Shown here: piece by piece, positions 1-6,989 of the stretch
How the letters are laid out: every line of letters starts with the position of its first letter
Position numbering within the stretch: the stretch's first letter is position 1
NCBI GenBank assembly: GCA_026389975.1
Contig: JAPLGV010000463.1
Coordinates: 1 to 13,684, forward strand
Reading direction: 5' to 3'
Length of the DNA stretch: 13,684 nucleotides
Source of the DNA: Chloroflexota bacterium
GTDB taxonomy: Bacteria > Chloroflexota > Anaerolineae > Anaerolineales > Villigracilaceae
The notes under the pieces: model-generated
The model's input: the letters and a program-made list of their open reading frames with translations, nothing else
Told to the model about the DNA's origin: nothing
Databases searched by the model: none
Program-made: the position numbers and the translations under genes

Positions 1-105
1 GATAAGTTCGACATCAATGCCGTGAGCTTCCAAGTAACTTTCGATCACCTCAGCTTCCCAGCGGCCTTGGATTTCAGCAAGTTTTTCGTATTTGAGTTGA
101 TCCAT
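1..105 (-). CDS. DUF2007-like small protein, N-terminal part only (runs off the window)
   Basis: Only the first 35 codons are inside the window. They read from an ATG at 103-105, preceded by a clear GGAG ribosome site about 8 bases upstream. The start reads MDQLKYEKLAEIQGRWEAEV and continues with a helix ending near EAHGIDVELI. The pattern of a residue run followed by 'E-A-E-V-I-E-S-Y-L-E-A-H-G-I' resembles the DUF2007 'putative signal transducing protein' fold, a short ferredoxin-like domain of about 70 residues. Only 19 bases separate it from the dinG stop, so it is probably cotranscribed with dinG. Function is unknown. The family call is an inference from a short fragment. Confidence 0.6.
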   Translation of the reverse strand, partial: MDQLKYEKLAEIQGRWEAEVIESYLEAHGIDVELI

Positions 106-124
106 TTTCGTTTCTCCGTGGCTA

Positions 125-1885
125 TTATATTCCAAGCCATTTTGCTGTAGCGCTTGGCAACTCCGCCAGCGCCCCCACTCTCAGCGTGCACTGCGGCAGG
201 GACTCGATAAACATCCTGCCGTAGGCTTTGGTCAACACACGCCGGTCGAGGATGGCGACCACGCCACGGTCTGATTGGGTGCGGATGAGCCGCCCAAAGC
301 CCTGGCGGAAGCGCAGAATGGCCTCCGGGAGGTGATATTCGTTGAAGGGATCCTCAAAGGTCTCGGAGCGCGCCGCCACCAGCGGGTCAGACGGGACGGC
401 AAACGGCAGCTTGACGATAACCAGCACCGAGAGCGCTTCGCCGGGAATGTCCACCCCTTCCCAGAAGGAACGCGTCCCAAGCAGCACGGCGCGTTCAGAG
501 CTTTTGAAGGACTCGAGCAAAGCGTTTGGCGAGGCACCCTCGCCCTGTTCGTAGACGGTGATGTCGCTTTGCGCCAGGGGGCCGCTAATATTTTTCGATG
601 TACGCTTTAACTGTGCGTAGGAGGTGAACAGCACCAGGGTCCGGCCGCCGCTGGCCTTGCAGAGTTGGACGAGCGTCCGGTCCAGTTGGCGTTGGTAATC
701 CGGTGCGTTCGGTTCCGCAATATCGTTAGCAATATAAAGCAAAGCTGCGCCCTCGTAGTCGAAAGGAGAGCCAAGCGCCAATTCGTCGGCTTCGTCGGCA
801 GACAAGGTGTTGCGGACGTAGCCGAATTCGCCGTGCGTGGTCAGCGTGGCAGAGGTGAGGATGACGCAACGCTTCTCATGCCAGAGATATTTTTCCACTA
901 ATGTGCCAACACGGATGGGGGCAGCGTTCAAAGCCATCCGGTTATTATTAGGGTTGACTTCCACCCAATAAACGTAATCGGCAGCGGGATCGAAAATCAT
1001 CGAGCCGACCATGCTCTCGGCCTCAGTCAACCGCCGATACAGATTGCCCAGATTGCTGATCACATCTTCCAGTGACTCCACGCCATCCGAAAATAGTTCT
1101 GCTGCGCCTTTTTGGATTTCACCCAGGATGGCGATGAGCAGGGCGAGTGTTTCGCTGGCAGCACCCCAGGCAATTTCCACTGCATCCCAGCCGGGCTGCG
1201 TGCGCGTGGAAGGCAGGATGCGTTCCTGGTAGCTGTAGGAACTGGTGGGCTGGCCCTCGCGCTGGAAGGCAACGAATTCAGCCAGGGCATCAAAGAAGAG
1301 ACGCGTTTGTTCCTGCAGACGAAAGATTAAATCAGTGGCACGCTCAACTTTTTGGTTCAACAGCGCAAAATCCGACGGGCGGATCTGGTTGCGCGTGGCA
1401 GCGAGCGAATGCCCCAAAATACCGGAACTGGAGCCGCCGGCTTCGCGGATCAGGCGTTCCATATCAAACTTGGTCAGGCGGAAAGAAAGGGCATCGGTGG
1501 TGGCAGCTTCCAGGTGGTGACCTTCATCTACGATGACATGCTCATATTCTGGCAAGACGCGGTTGCCGACGGCCACATCGGTCAGCAACAAAGCGTGGTT
1601 GACAATCAGGAGGTGGGCGTTCAGCGAAGCTTGTTTGGCGCGGAAGAAAGGGCAGGCTCCGCCAGTGCGTTCCAGGCAGGTCTCACTAGTGCAGGCGTCG
1701 TCCTCGGCGGACATATGCGCCCACACATCGCGCTCGGAGGGACCGGTCAGGTTGATCTCGGTCCGGTCGCCGCTGGTGTTATCCAGCAACCAGACCAGCA
1801 CCTTTGCCAGCACGCGCATCTCGTCAGCGTTGGCGGGGCCGCGATGGCGCAAGAGTTCCAGGCGGCGCGGGCAGAGGTAGTTGCT
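125..1885 (-). CDS. dinG: DinG-type Fe-S helicase, C-terminal helicase part (downstream of a frame break)
   Basis: This is the larger part of an ATP-dependent 5'-3' DNA helicase of the DinG/XPD superfamily 2 group. The frame is open up to an ATG at 2035, but homologous sequence begins only at the SNYLC motif (about 1885). Reading from there, NYLC supplies the first cysteine, and three more follow in CTSETC and GGAC. Together they form the four-cysteine iron-sulfur site. The DEGH Walker B box (VIVDEGHH), the LTSATL motif, the FWEGVDIPGE motif and the arginine-finger motif RFRQGFGRLIR are all present, so the helicase core is otherwise complete. The stop is at 125-127. The 5' part of the gene is in another frame (1824-2897). 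Without a correction of the sequence this fragment lacks Walker A and could not hydrolyse ATP. It may be a pseudogene or an assembly error. Confidence 0.88.
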   Translation of the reverse strand, partial: SNYLCPRRLELLRHRGPANADEMRVLAKVLVWLLDNTSGDRTEINLTGPSERDVWAHMSAEDDACTSETCLERTGGACPFFRAKQASLNAHLLIVNHALLLTDVAVGNRVLPEYEHVIVDEGHHLEAATTDALSFRLTKFDMERLIREAGGSSSGILGHSLAATRNQIRPSDFALLNQKVERATDLIFRLQEQTRLFFDALAEFVAFQREGQPTSSYSYQERILPSTRTQPGWDAVEIAWGAASETLALLIAILGEIQKGAAELFSDGVESLEDVISNLGNLYRRLTEAESMVGSMIFDPAADYVYWVEVNPNNNRMALNAAPIRVGTLVEKYLWHEKRCVILTSATLTTHGEFGYVRNTLSADEADELALGSPFDYEGAALLYIANDIAEPNAPDYQRQLDRTLVQLCKASGGRTLVLFTSYAQLKRTSKNISGPLAQSDITVYEQGEGASPNALLESFKSSERAVLLGTRSFWEGVDIPGEALSVLVIVKLPFAVPSDPLVAARSETFEDPFNEYHLPEAILRFRQGFGRLIRTQSDRGVVAILDRRVLTKAYGRMFIESLPQCTLRVGALAELPSATAKWLGI

Positions 1886-2897
1886 CCAGGCCGAGGGCGG
1901 CGCACAGGTCGGGGATGTCCTTTTTGATGAGTTGGTCTTGCAGGTTGATGGTATTGGTCGAAATGACCACGCGGGTATTGTTCTGCAATGCAAACAGTGC
2001 CGCTGGGACAAGGTAGGCAAGCGACTTGCCCACACCGGTGCCGGCCTCGACCATCAGGTGGTGTCCGTTGGATAGAGCATTGGCGACTGCCCGCAGCATC
2101 TCCACTTGCTCCGGGCGATATTCGTAACTTTCGAAGAATCGTGAGAACGGACCGCCATGCTCCAGGACGGAGGCCGATTCTTCCGGATCGATTGGAACGG
2201 GTTCCTTGGGGACTTGCAATGGCGGCGTCTTGTGCTTCTCTTCCTTCGCCTCGAAAAGCGGACCCCTGACCTGTTCGCCGAGCACCCGTTTTGCCTGAAC
2301 GCTCGTGTGCGCTCGCGACCTCAGGGCCTGATTAAAGGCCCAGGCTCCGTCCCACTGGATGGGTTCGCTATGCCGGACGATTTCGGCCAACAGGTCGATG
2401 GGCATTTCCATGGCCTGAGCGTATAGCCTTTGGAACGCTGCCGCAGTGACGCGGGCGTCGTCCAGGGCACGGTGGGTGGCGGGCAGGGGAATGCCGAGTT
2501 GTTGGCCGAGCGCGCCCAGGTTATAGCGGCTGGCGGAGGGCATCAGTACCGCGGCCAGTTCGTAGGTGTCAATATTCTCGTTGAGTTCGAATAATTTGAA
2601 TTTCTTGAAGAAGGACAGATCAAACTGGATGTTATGCCCCAGGATGGGAGCGTTGCCGATGAAAGCAGCCAGTTCCTCCAGTGCGTCGCGAATGTGCGGT
2701 GCCTGGCGCACCATCTCGTCGCTGATGCCGGTCAGGCCGGTGATGAACTCCGGGATGTGTCTTCCGGGGTTAATGAGCGTCGTGAACTCGTCTTCGATGC
2801 GGTTCCCCTCAAACCGGACCGCGCCAATTTCGATAATGGCATCTGTCTGTGAGTCCAGGCCGGTGGTTTCGAGGTCCAAGGCGACGATGGGTATCAT
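1824..2897 (-). CDS. dinG: DinG-type exonuclease/helicase, N-terminal part (truncated by a frame break)
   Basis: The start of an exonuclease-helicase fusion of the type found in Gram-positive DinG. Residues 1-165 form a DnaQ-like DEDDh 3'-5' exonuclease: DLETTG gives D8 and E10, GHNIQFD gives D93, and HRALDD gives H142 and D147 or D146. After a linker rich in Pro and Glu (about 200-245), the helicase begins with FESYEYRPEQVEML (the Q-motif region) and Walker A (EAGTGVGKS, K291). The family sequence is lost after residue 337 (CAALGL), and the last 20 residues are out-of-frame translation. The ATG at 2897 has no convincing ribosome site; a leaderless or weakly translated start is possible. Summed with the downstream part, the intact protein would be about 930 residues, normal for this family. 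Such proteins act in DNA repair and in unwinding forks or R-loops. Confidence 0.88.
   Translation of the reverse strand: MIPIVALDLETTGLDSQTDAIIEIGAVRFEGNRIEDEFTTLINPGRHIPEFITGLTGISDEMVRQAPHIRDALEELAAFIGNAPILGHNIQFDLSFFKKFKLFELNENIDTYELAAVLMPSASRYNLGALGQQLGIPLPATHRALDDARVTAAAFQRLYAQAMEMPIDLLAEIVRHSEPIQWDGAWAFNQALRSRAHTSVQAKRVLGEQVRGPLFEAKEEKHKTPPLQVPKEPVPIDPEESASVLEHGGPFSRFFESYEYRPEQVEMLRAVANALSNGHHLMVEAGTGVGKSLAYLVPAALFALQNNTRVVISTNTINLQDQLIKKDIPDLCAALGLEQLPLPAPPGTLAPSRPRQR
1883..1889 (-). other. Frame break inside dinG, with codons missing
   Basis: On the minus strand the CTG codon at 1889-1887 ends the exonuclease/Walker A frame. The AGC at 1885-1883 opens the frame for SNYLC. In DinG relatives the stretch between these points normally carries roughly ten more residues ending in a K-G-R just before the N-Y-L-C motif. 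None of the three frames here encodes a KGR, so a single-base indel cannot explain the break. A loss of (3n+2) bases fits the frame change. Confidence 0.7.
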
Positions 2898-2920
2898 AGA
2901 ACAAGTGTACCATAAACCAA

Positions 2921-2951
2921 GTCTGACGGGCTTCCCCTGAACCCGTCAGAC
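2921..2951 (-). terminator. Perfect 10-bp inverted repeat before dinG (weak terminator or dispersed palindrome)
   Basis: Arms 2921-2930 (GTCTGACGGG) and 2942-2951 are perfectly complementary, with an 11-base loop. The hairpin lies in the 71-base gap between the stop of the 50-codon frame and the dinG start. On the minus strand it is followed only by TTGGTTTA, a poor U-tract, so it may be a partial terminator, a message-stability hairpin or a copy of a dispersed intergenic palindrome. Confidence 0.5.
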
Positions 2952-2968
2952 CTGAGCGTCCTTTCACG

Positions 2969-3121
2969 TTATTCTTCCCGGTCCGGTTTTGGCAGCGCCC
3001 GGAGGAGCGTATCCAGCATCAGGGCGCCAATCGGTTCTTCTTTACTTTTTTCACGCATGAAGTCTTTGAGGTCTTTGGGGGTAATGGTCGGTAGAGGCGG
3101 GTCCTCAACCTTTAATTCCAT
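2969..3121 (-). CDS. 50-residue frame, probably the detached C-terminus of the NERD-like gene
   Basis: The ATG at 3119-3121 gives a 50-residue acidic/basic peptide beginning MELKVEDPPLPTITPKDLKD and ending in PKPDREE. It overlaps the end of the upstream membrane-protein frame by 10 bases and has no clear ribosome site. My recollection of NERD-domain proteins in this phylum is that a 'VP..A..vF..' strand is followed by a 'L-x-x-E-D-P-P-x-P-T-x-x-x-x-x-L-K-x-F' tail. This peptide matches that tail, and an I-F sits just before its ATG in the same frame. I therefore read it as the C-terminal piece of the gene at 3112-3657, separated by a frame-changing deletion. The alternative is a true small gene translated by coupling. 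Confidence 0.6.
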   Translation of the reverse strand: MELKVEDPPLPTITPKDLKDFMREKSKEEPIGALMLDTLLRALPKPDREE

Positions 3122-3657
3122 AAAGATTTAATGGGCGGGACTTCGCTGCCCTCTGGAAGGATGCGGGTCAGATAGCGCTTGATTGACTCTATCCCGGTTT
3201 CAGACTCGATTTCAGGACGGCCCAAGTTCTCCTGGCCAAACAGACGCAGGTAGGACTGGAGAAATCCGCCGCCTCTTGATTTCCAGCGCTTTTTCTCGTA
3301 GACGATTATGCCGCTCTGGTAGTAGGGCATCAGCGTCCAAACGCCCGCCGGGCCGACGAGCAGATGGGGGGCAGCCGTGACATAATGATAGATAGTGTAC
3401 TCACGTCCCAGCCCTTTCAGGCCTTTGTCGATCAATTCGTCGGGGCGGGGACTGCGGCCCCAGCGATTCCCGTAATACATCCCGATTTGCGACATGAAAA
3501 AACCGAGCAGCAAGGCTCCGAGCGAATAAGCGAATTTATCCGGCATTTTGAAGGAAATGTACAGGCCAATGCCCAGGATAACCAGCGCTCCTATGCTTGT
3601 GTACTGGCCGATCTTGGCGTTACGTTTGATCAGTTTGGTGTTGGTGACGACTTTCAT
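3112..3657 (-). CDS. Two-helix membrane protein with NERD-like domain
   Basis: I chose the ATG at 3655-3657 (MKVVTNTKLIKRNAKIGQ) because the sequence AGAGG lies 5 bases upstream. The longer open frame to 3801 would run through plsX. The protein has 181 residues. Two hydrophobic helices (about 17-36 and 42-62), joined by a short charged turn (KMPDK), anchor it in the membrane with both ends probably cytoplasmic. The rest (about 80-180) contains HLLVGPAGVWTL, which resembles the 'GPAGV' strand of nuclease-related NERD domains. The E-x-K catalytic signature is not clear here (IIVYEKKRW is the nearest). It follows plsX by 7 bases, so it is in the same operon. The frame ends at VPPIKSLWN, and the natural tail appears to continue in the overlapping 50-codon frame. 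Function is unknown. Confidence 0.7.
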   Translation of the reverse strand: MKVVTNTKLIKRNAKIGQYTSIGALVILGIGLYISFKMPDKFAYSLGALLLGFFMSQIGMYYGNRWGRSPRPDELIDKGLKGLGREYTIYHYVTAAPHLLVGPAGVWTLMPYYQSGIIVYEKKRWKSRGGGFLQSYLRLFGQENLGRPEIESETGIESIKRYLTRILPEGSEVPPIKSLWN

Positions 3658-3664
3658 GTTGCCT

Positions 3665-4681
3665 CTATTTCTTGAGAGATTGTTCGATGGCCGTGCGGAT
3701 GGACTCCAGCACGTTTGCTTTGACCGCATTATTCGCCACGCGGACGGCGTTCTTAATGGCGTTGGCATCTGAGCGGCCATGTCCGATGAAAACCAGGCCA
3801 TTCACGCCCAGCAGAGGCGCGGCGCCCTCTTCAGCCGGATCCATCATTTTTTTGATCCCCTTAAGCGCAGGTTTGACCAGCAGACCGCCGAGTTTGGTGC
3901 GCAGTCCGCCAGTCTGGATGGCTTCTTTGATCTTGTCCATGAGCAGTTTGGCAACCGCCTCAGACGATTTCAGCAGAACGTTACCGGTAAAACCGTCGGT
4001 CACGGCTACGTCTACTTTCCCGCCGATGAGTTCCTTGCCTTCGATGTTACCATAGAAATTCAAGCCAGAGTCTTTCAGCAAGGGATAGGTGTGTTTGATT
4101 AACTCGTTGCCCTTCCCGGCTTCCTCGCCGTTCGACAGCAGGCCGATTTTCGGATTTGTTACGCCGCGCACTTTTTCGGCGTAGATGCTGCCCATGATGG
4201 CAAACTGGAGCAGGTTTTCGGGCTTGCAGTCGGGATTGGCACCCACATCCAGCACGACGCAGGAGCCGCTGGCGGTGGGGAAGACGGGCGTCAGGCCGGG
4301 GCGGTCCACGCCGGGGATGGTGCCCAGCCGGAAGTAAGCGGTCACGGACGCCGCGCCGGTATTGCCGGCCGTAACGAATGCCTCCGCCTGGCCGTTTTTG
4401 ACCAGGTCAATGCCAATGGCCATTGAGTTCTTCGAGTTGGGGCGGCGCGCCTTCAAAACGAGCGCCATGCCTTTGTCTTCCATCGTCAGCATCTCAGGCG
4501 CATGGACGACGCGGATGGGGAGAGTGCCGGGGTTTTGCGCGGCAAGCACAGGTCCGATTTTTGATTCGTCTCCGACAAGGATAATTTCCACGCCATATTC
4601 ACGCGCGGCCATTACCGCGCCGAGTACATCCGGTATGGGGAAGTCATCACTTCCCATCGCGTCAACGACGATACGAGTCAT
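3665..4681 (-). CDS. plsX: Phosphate acyltransferase PlsX
   Basis: PlsX converts acyl-[acyl carrier protein] and phosphate to acyl-phosphate, the first step of the PlsX/PlsY/PlsC route to phosphatidic acid. It is a peripheral enzyme at the membrane face. The 338-residue length is typical of the family. Recognisable blocks are VDAMGSD at 6-12, the TAGNTGA loop at 104-110, LDVGANPDCKPENLLQFA at 144-161, GNIEGKEL at 211-218, TDGFTGNVLLKS at 228-239 and the C-terminal GVNGLVFIGHGRSDANAI. The ATG at 4681 is preceded by GGAGG with 4 spacing bases. plsX is often next to fabD, fabH or acpP; here none follows, and the downstream neighbours are a NERD-like protein and dinG. No convincing promoter of its own was found in 4682-4752, although the palindromic ATTATAAT there could serve both directions. 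Confidence 0.97.
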   Translation of the reverse strand: MTRIVVDAMGSDDFPIPDVLGAVMAAREYGVEIILVGDESKIGPVLAAQNPGTLPIRVVHAPEMLTMEDKGMALVLKARRPNSKNSMAIGIDLVKNGQAEAFVTAGNTGAASVTAYFRLGTIPGVDRPGLTPVFPTASGSCVVLDVGANPDCKPENLLQFAIMGSIYAEKVRGVTNPKIGLLSNGEEAGKGNELIKHTYPLLKDSGLNFYGNIEGKELIGGKVDVAVTDGFTGNVLLKSSEAVAKLLMDKIKEAIQTGGLRTKLGGLLVKPALKGIKKMMDPAEEGAAPLLGVNGLVFIGHGRSDANAIKNAVRVANNAVKANVLESIRTAIEQSLKK

Positions 4682-4712
4682 AAGTCCTCCGGGATTTCAC
4701 AGGATAGGGTGC

Positions 4713-4740
4713 TTGACAATCAGTTGAACGTGATTATAAT
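4713..4740 (+). promoter_or_regulatory. Near-consensus sigma-70 promoter of the tRNA-Leu gene
   Basis: TTGACA at 4713-4718 and TATAAT at 4735-4740 are both exact consensus hexamers with a 16-base spacer. Transcription would start near 4747, a few bases before the tRNA at 4753. The -10 sits in the palindrome ATTATAAT (4733-4740), so a reverse -10 also exists toward plsX, but no matching reverse -35 is visible. Confidence 0.85.
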
Positions 4741-4752
4741 ACGTCCTTGCTC

Positions 4753-4834
4753 GCGCTGGTGCTGGAATTGGCAGACAGGCATGCTTGAGGGGCATGTGCC
4801 GCAAGGCGTCGGGGTTCAAGTCCCCGCCAGCGCA
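4753..4834 (+). tRNA. tRNA-Leu, anticodon GAG
   Basis: The acceptor strands GCGCTGG (4753-4759) and CCAGCGC (4827-4833) pair fully, with discriminator A at 4834. The anticodon stem CATGC/GCATG encloses the loop TTGAGGG, which places GAG at positions 34-36, so it reads CUC leucine codons and possibly CUU by wobble. A long variable arm (GCC-GCAA-GGC) marks a class II tRNA. The T arm is CGGGG-TTCAAGT-CCCCG. No 3' CCA is encoded, so it must be added after transcription. Confidence 0.97.
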
Positions 4835-4838
4835 TCAA

Positions 4839-4868
4839 AATAAAAGCCGCCATTTGGCGGCTTTTATT
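4839..4868. terminator. Bidirectional rho-independent terminator between tRNA-Leu and the ABC permease gene
   Basis: AAAAGCCGCC (4842-4851) pairs with GGCGGCTTTT (4856-4865) around an ATTT loop. The A/T pairing extends outward by about three more base pairs. T-runs occur on both strands after the stem, so it can stop the plus-strand tRNA transcript and the converging minus-strand transporter transcript. Confidence 0.88.
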
Positions 4869-4887
4869 CCCTTTCGGGTCTAATACC

Positions 4888-4929
4888 CCGCCGCTTGCGG
4901 CGGAAGAAAGGGTTCGGGGCTTGCCCCGA
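4888..4929. repeat. Pair of tiny GC-rich hairpins with the same TT centre
   Basis: Two near-perfect palindromes follow each other: CCGCCGC-TT-GCGGCGG (4888-4903) and TCGGGGC-TT-GCCCCGA (4914-4929). Both have a 7-base-pair stem and a GC-TT-GC core. They lie between the transporter stop (4951) and the terminator and look like copies of a dispersed intergenic palindromic repeat. Copy number elsewhere cannot be seen here. Confidence 0.6.
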
Positions 4930-4950
4930 GGTTGATACCCTTCATTTTGA

Positions 4951-5817
4951 TTACTCTTCGATTTTCAACTTATGCTCCAAAAAGCGTATCGCACTCGAGA
5001 GCACAAGCGTCATGGACAGGTAAAGATAGGTAACTACGTTGAATGTCTCCAGTACGCGAAACGTGCTAGAACGGCGTATCCGCCCCAATTGTGTCAATTC
5101 GTTAACGGCCAGGACCGTTGCCAGGGAAGAGTCTTTGAGGCACGAAATGAAGTCGTTGCCAAGGGGCGGGAGAACACGACGGATGGCTTGTGGCAGGATA
5201 ATGAAGCGCATGGCCTGGAGGTACGTCATGCCCAGCGAACGGGCGGCTTCGGTTTGACCTTTGTCAATGGATTGAATACCGGCGCGAAAGACCTCCGCCT
5301 CATAAGCACCGTATCCGATCCCTAAAGCGATAATCGCGCGCCCCTCCATGGGTAAATCCCGAATGCTGAAGTGTGCAAATGCCTGGAAGAAACTGCTGCC
5401 AGCAACAATTGATAATCCCCACGTGCCGAACGAATTTATCAACTGCACAAATATCGGGATCAGCGCAAAAGCAATATACAAGATCAGCACAACCATCGGG
5501 ACGCCGCGTACGGTCTCTATATAGAGTGTTGAAACGTTGAAAAGGATGATGTTTTTCGAGACGCGCGCCAGCCCTACGAAAAGGCCAATAACTGTCGCGA
5601 TCAAATACGAAAAGATAGTGATCCGCAGCGTGGTGAAGACACCCTGGGATAAGTAAACGAATGTTTCATGATAGTTGGGCGTAGCTAAAATCAGATAGAT
5701 TAGAAATATACCAGTTGCGACAAGCATTATTGCCCACCAGGGCCACTTTTTGAGGTTCCAGTTTGCTGGCAAGCTCCCCGGTTTGCGGGGTAGTTTATCT
5801 TCAGCGGACAGTTGCAT
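4951..5817 (-). CDS. Polar amino acid ABC transporter permease (HisM/GlnP family)
   Basis: An inner-membrane channel subunit for uptake of polar amino acids. I start at the ATG of MQLSAEDKLPRKPG (5815-5817) because AGGAGG lies exactly 6 bases upstream. The longer frame to 5877 would translate the intergenic hairpin. The 288-residue protein has a cytoplasmic N-terminus with Pro and Lys, then helices near 27-46, 57-81, 107-127, 157-175 and 258-279. The EAA loop that docks on the ATPase is clear at about 190-218 (EAARSLGMTYLQAMRFIILP), including the conserved G and the following R-R-x-L-P-P. It follows the binding-protein gene in the same direction. No ATP-binding subunit gene follows; a terminator does. 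The ATPase must be encoded elsewhere or shared. Substrate is not determinable from the sequence. Confidence 0.93.
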   Translation of the reverse strand: MQLSAEDKLPRKPGSLPANWNLKKWPWWAIMLVATGIFLIYLILATPNYHETFVYLSQGVFTTLRITIFSYLIATVIGLFVGLARVSKNIILFNVSTLYIETVRGVPMVVLILYIAFALIPIFVQLINSFGTWGLSIVAGSSFFQAFAHFSIRDLPMEGRAIIALGIGYGAYEAEVFRAGIQSIDKGQTEAARSLGMTYLQAMRFIILPQAIRRVLPPLGNDFISCLKDSSLATVLAVNELTQLGRIRRSSTFRVLETFNVVTYLYLSMTLVLSSAIRFLEHKLKIEE

Positions 5818-5843
5818 GTCTGGCCTCCTAATGAAAAAGGGAT

Positions 5844-5872
5844 GTGGGATGGGGGCTCGTGCCCCATCCCAC
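5844..5872 (-). terminator. Intercistronic hairpin between binding-protein and permease genes
   Basis: Arms 5844-5854 (GTGGGATGGGG) and 5862-5872 form a perfect 11-base-pair stem with a 7-base loop. In the minus direction it is followed by ATCCCTTTTTCATT and then the permease ribosome site. It probably acts as a leaky terminator or a 3' stabiliser giving more binding protein than permease, as in other binding-protein-first transporter operons. That role is inferred. Confidence 0.65.
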
Positions 5873-5897
5873 GGCATCAGAAACGGCTATATTGAAA

Positions 5898-6698
5898 TTA
5901 CTTGGACAGGCTCCACTTCTTGTTTATTTGATCGAGCGTGCCGTCTTTTTCCTCGTGCATTGAACGCAGGGCAGCATTTACCGGCTGAAGCAAGTCACTG
6001 CCGGGCGGGAAAACGAAGGCCAGCATTTCATCAGAAGTGATCTGGTCTGCAATTTTGATTTTGCCCGCGTTTGCCTGGATATAGCCAGTTGCTGATACAT
6101 TATCAATAACGATTGCATCAATATCACCGGCAATCAGGGCGAGTACGGCCCCACCAAAATCTTCAAAGGACTGGATCTCCCGATCAGCAAAGGTCGCTTT
6201 GGCAACAATCTCATTGGTTGTGCCAATCTGGGTGCCGATTATTAAATTCGGGTCGGCCTGGAAGTCGGCCAACAGGCGAGTTTCAGCCTCCCGCGTCAAG
6301 AGAACCTGGCCGATAATTACGTACGGGATCGAGAAATCAACGGTCCAGGCGCGATCCATAGTAAAAGTGACACCATCGGCGAGCATGTCATATTCACCTG
6401 CGGCCATGGCCGGGAAGATACCATCCCAAGCGGCCTGTTTGAAATCTGGTACACAGTTGATGCGTTTGCATATTTCGCGGACGGTGTCATAGTCCCAGCC
6501 CACACCTGCGCCGGATGTCGCGTCAATCGTGTTGAAGGGCGGGTAAGCATTTTCAACTGCCACCGTGATCGTTTTCCCGCCCAGATCGGGCAGGCCGGCC
6601 ATGTGATTGCCGCTTTCTGTGGTTGTCTTGGGAGCGCAGGCTGTCAGCACAAGGCTGGCGAGAACCAGAACACTCAGTACAAATGTAAATTTTTTCAT
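5898..6698 (-). CDS. Amino-acid-type ABC substrate-binding lipoprotein (SBP family 3)
   Basis: This 266-residue extracytoplasmic receptor delivers a polar amino acid or similar ligand to the permease at 4951-5817. An N-terminal signal ([16 protein letters not shown]) ends in the lipobox LTAC, with the lipidated cysteine at 21. A short Thr/Ser-rich tether follows. The family 3 pattern is complete: [13 protein letters not shown] near 44-56, WDYD near 68-71, [20 protein letters not shown] with the ligand-binding Arg at 116, DFSIPY at 121-126, [10 protein letters not shown] at 154-163 and the hinge aspartate in AIVIDN (D199). The ATG is preceded by a purine-rich AGGAGAGAGAAGAG. A promoter candidate lies about 85 bases upstream. 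Ligand identity cannot be read from these motifs. Confidence 0.95.
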   Translation of the reverse strand: MKKFTFVLSVLVLASLVLTACAPKTTTESGNHMAGLPDLGGKTITVAVENAYPPFNTIDATSGAGVGWDYDTVREICKRINCVPDFKQAAWDGIFPAMAAGEYDMLADGVTFTMDRAWTVDFSIPYVIIGQVLLTREAETRLLADFQADPNLIIGTQIGTTNEIVAKATFADREIQSFEDFGGAVLALIAGDIDAIVIDNVSATGYIQANAGKIKIADQITSDEMLAFVFPPGSDLLQPVNAALRSMHEEKDGTLDQINKKWSLSK

Positions 6699-6782
6699 CT
6701 CTTCTCTCTCCTTTTGAAATTTGGAAATGGCCGTTTCTGATGATGGAGTTCAGGATATGTGCCTGTCTCCTTTGATGATATA

Positions 6783-6811
6783 AGCATAGACCAATTTTCG
6801 AATTATGACAA
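6783..6811 (-). promoter_or_regulatory. Candidate promoter of the ABC transporter operon
   Basis: On the minus strand TTGTCA (6806-6811, five of six consensus bases) is followed after 17 bases by TATGCT (6783-6788, four of six). The start would be near 6776, giving an untranslated leader of about 78 bases before the binding-protein ATG. Confidence 0.5.
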
Positions 6812-6980
6812 GAGGTGTGGGCCAATTTGATGATACCAATTATTTCTTTACTACCAGCCAGTTTAACCTGATGACGAGAAAAAAGGGTCTTTGGACAACG
6901 CCATGATAAACCACCATTTATATACTGGCACAGCGTCGGTTATATTGCTAATTTGAACCACCGGTTTATGCACGGTAATT

Positions 6981-6989
6981 TGATATAAT
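6981..6989 (+). promoter_or_regulatory. Extended -10 promoter of the SCP2/AOR operon
   Basis: TGATATAAT combines a perfect TATAAT (6984-6989) with the TGn extension. No good -35 lies 17 bases upstream; the position is instead covered by one of the AACCACC repeats, which could be an activator site. The start would be near 6996, about 20 bases before the ATG. Confidence 0.6.

Noticed and set aside
1352..1927. 191-codon plus-strand open frame
   Set aside because: Antisense shadow of the DinG helicase domain.
6860..6890. CTGATGA followed by GAAA, considered as a hammerhead ribozyme core
   Set aside because: There is no stem II between the two boxes and no flanking stems I or III.
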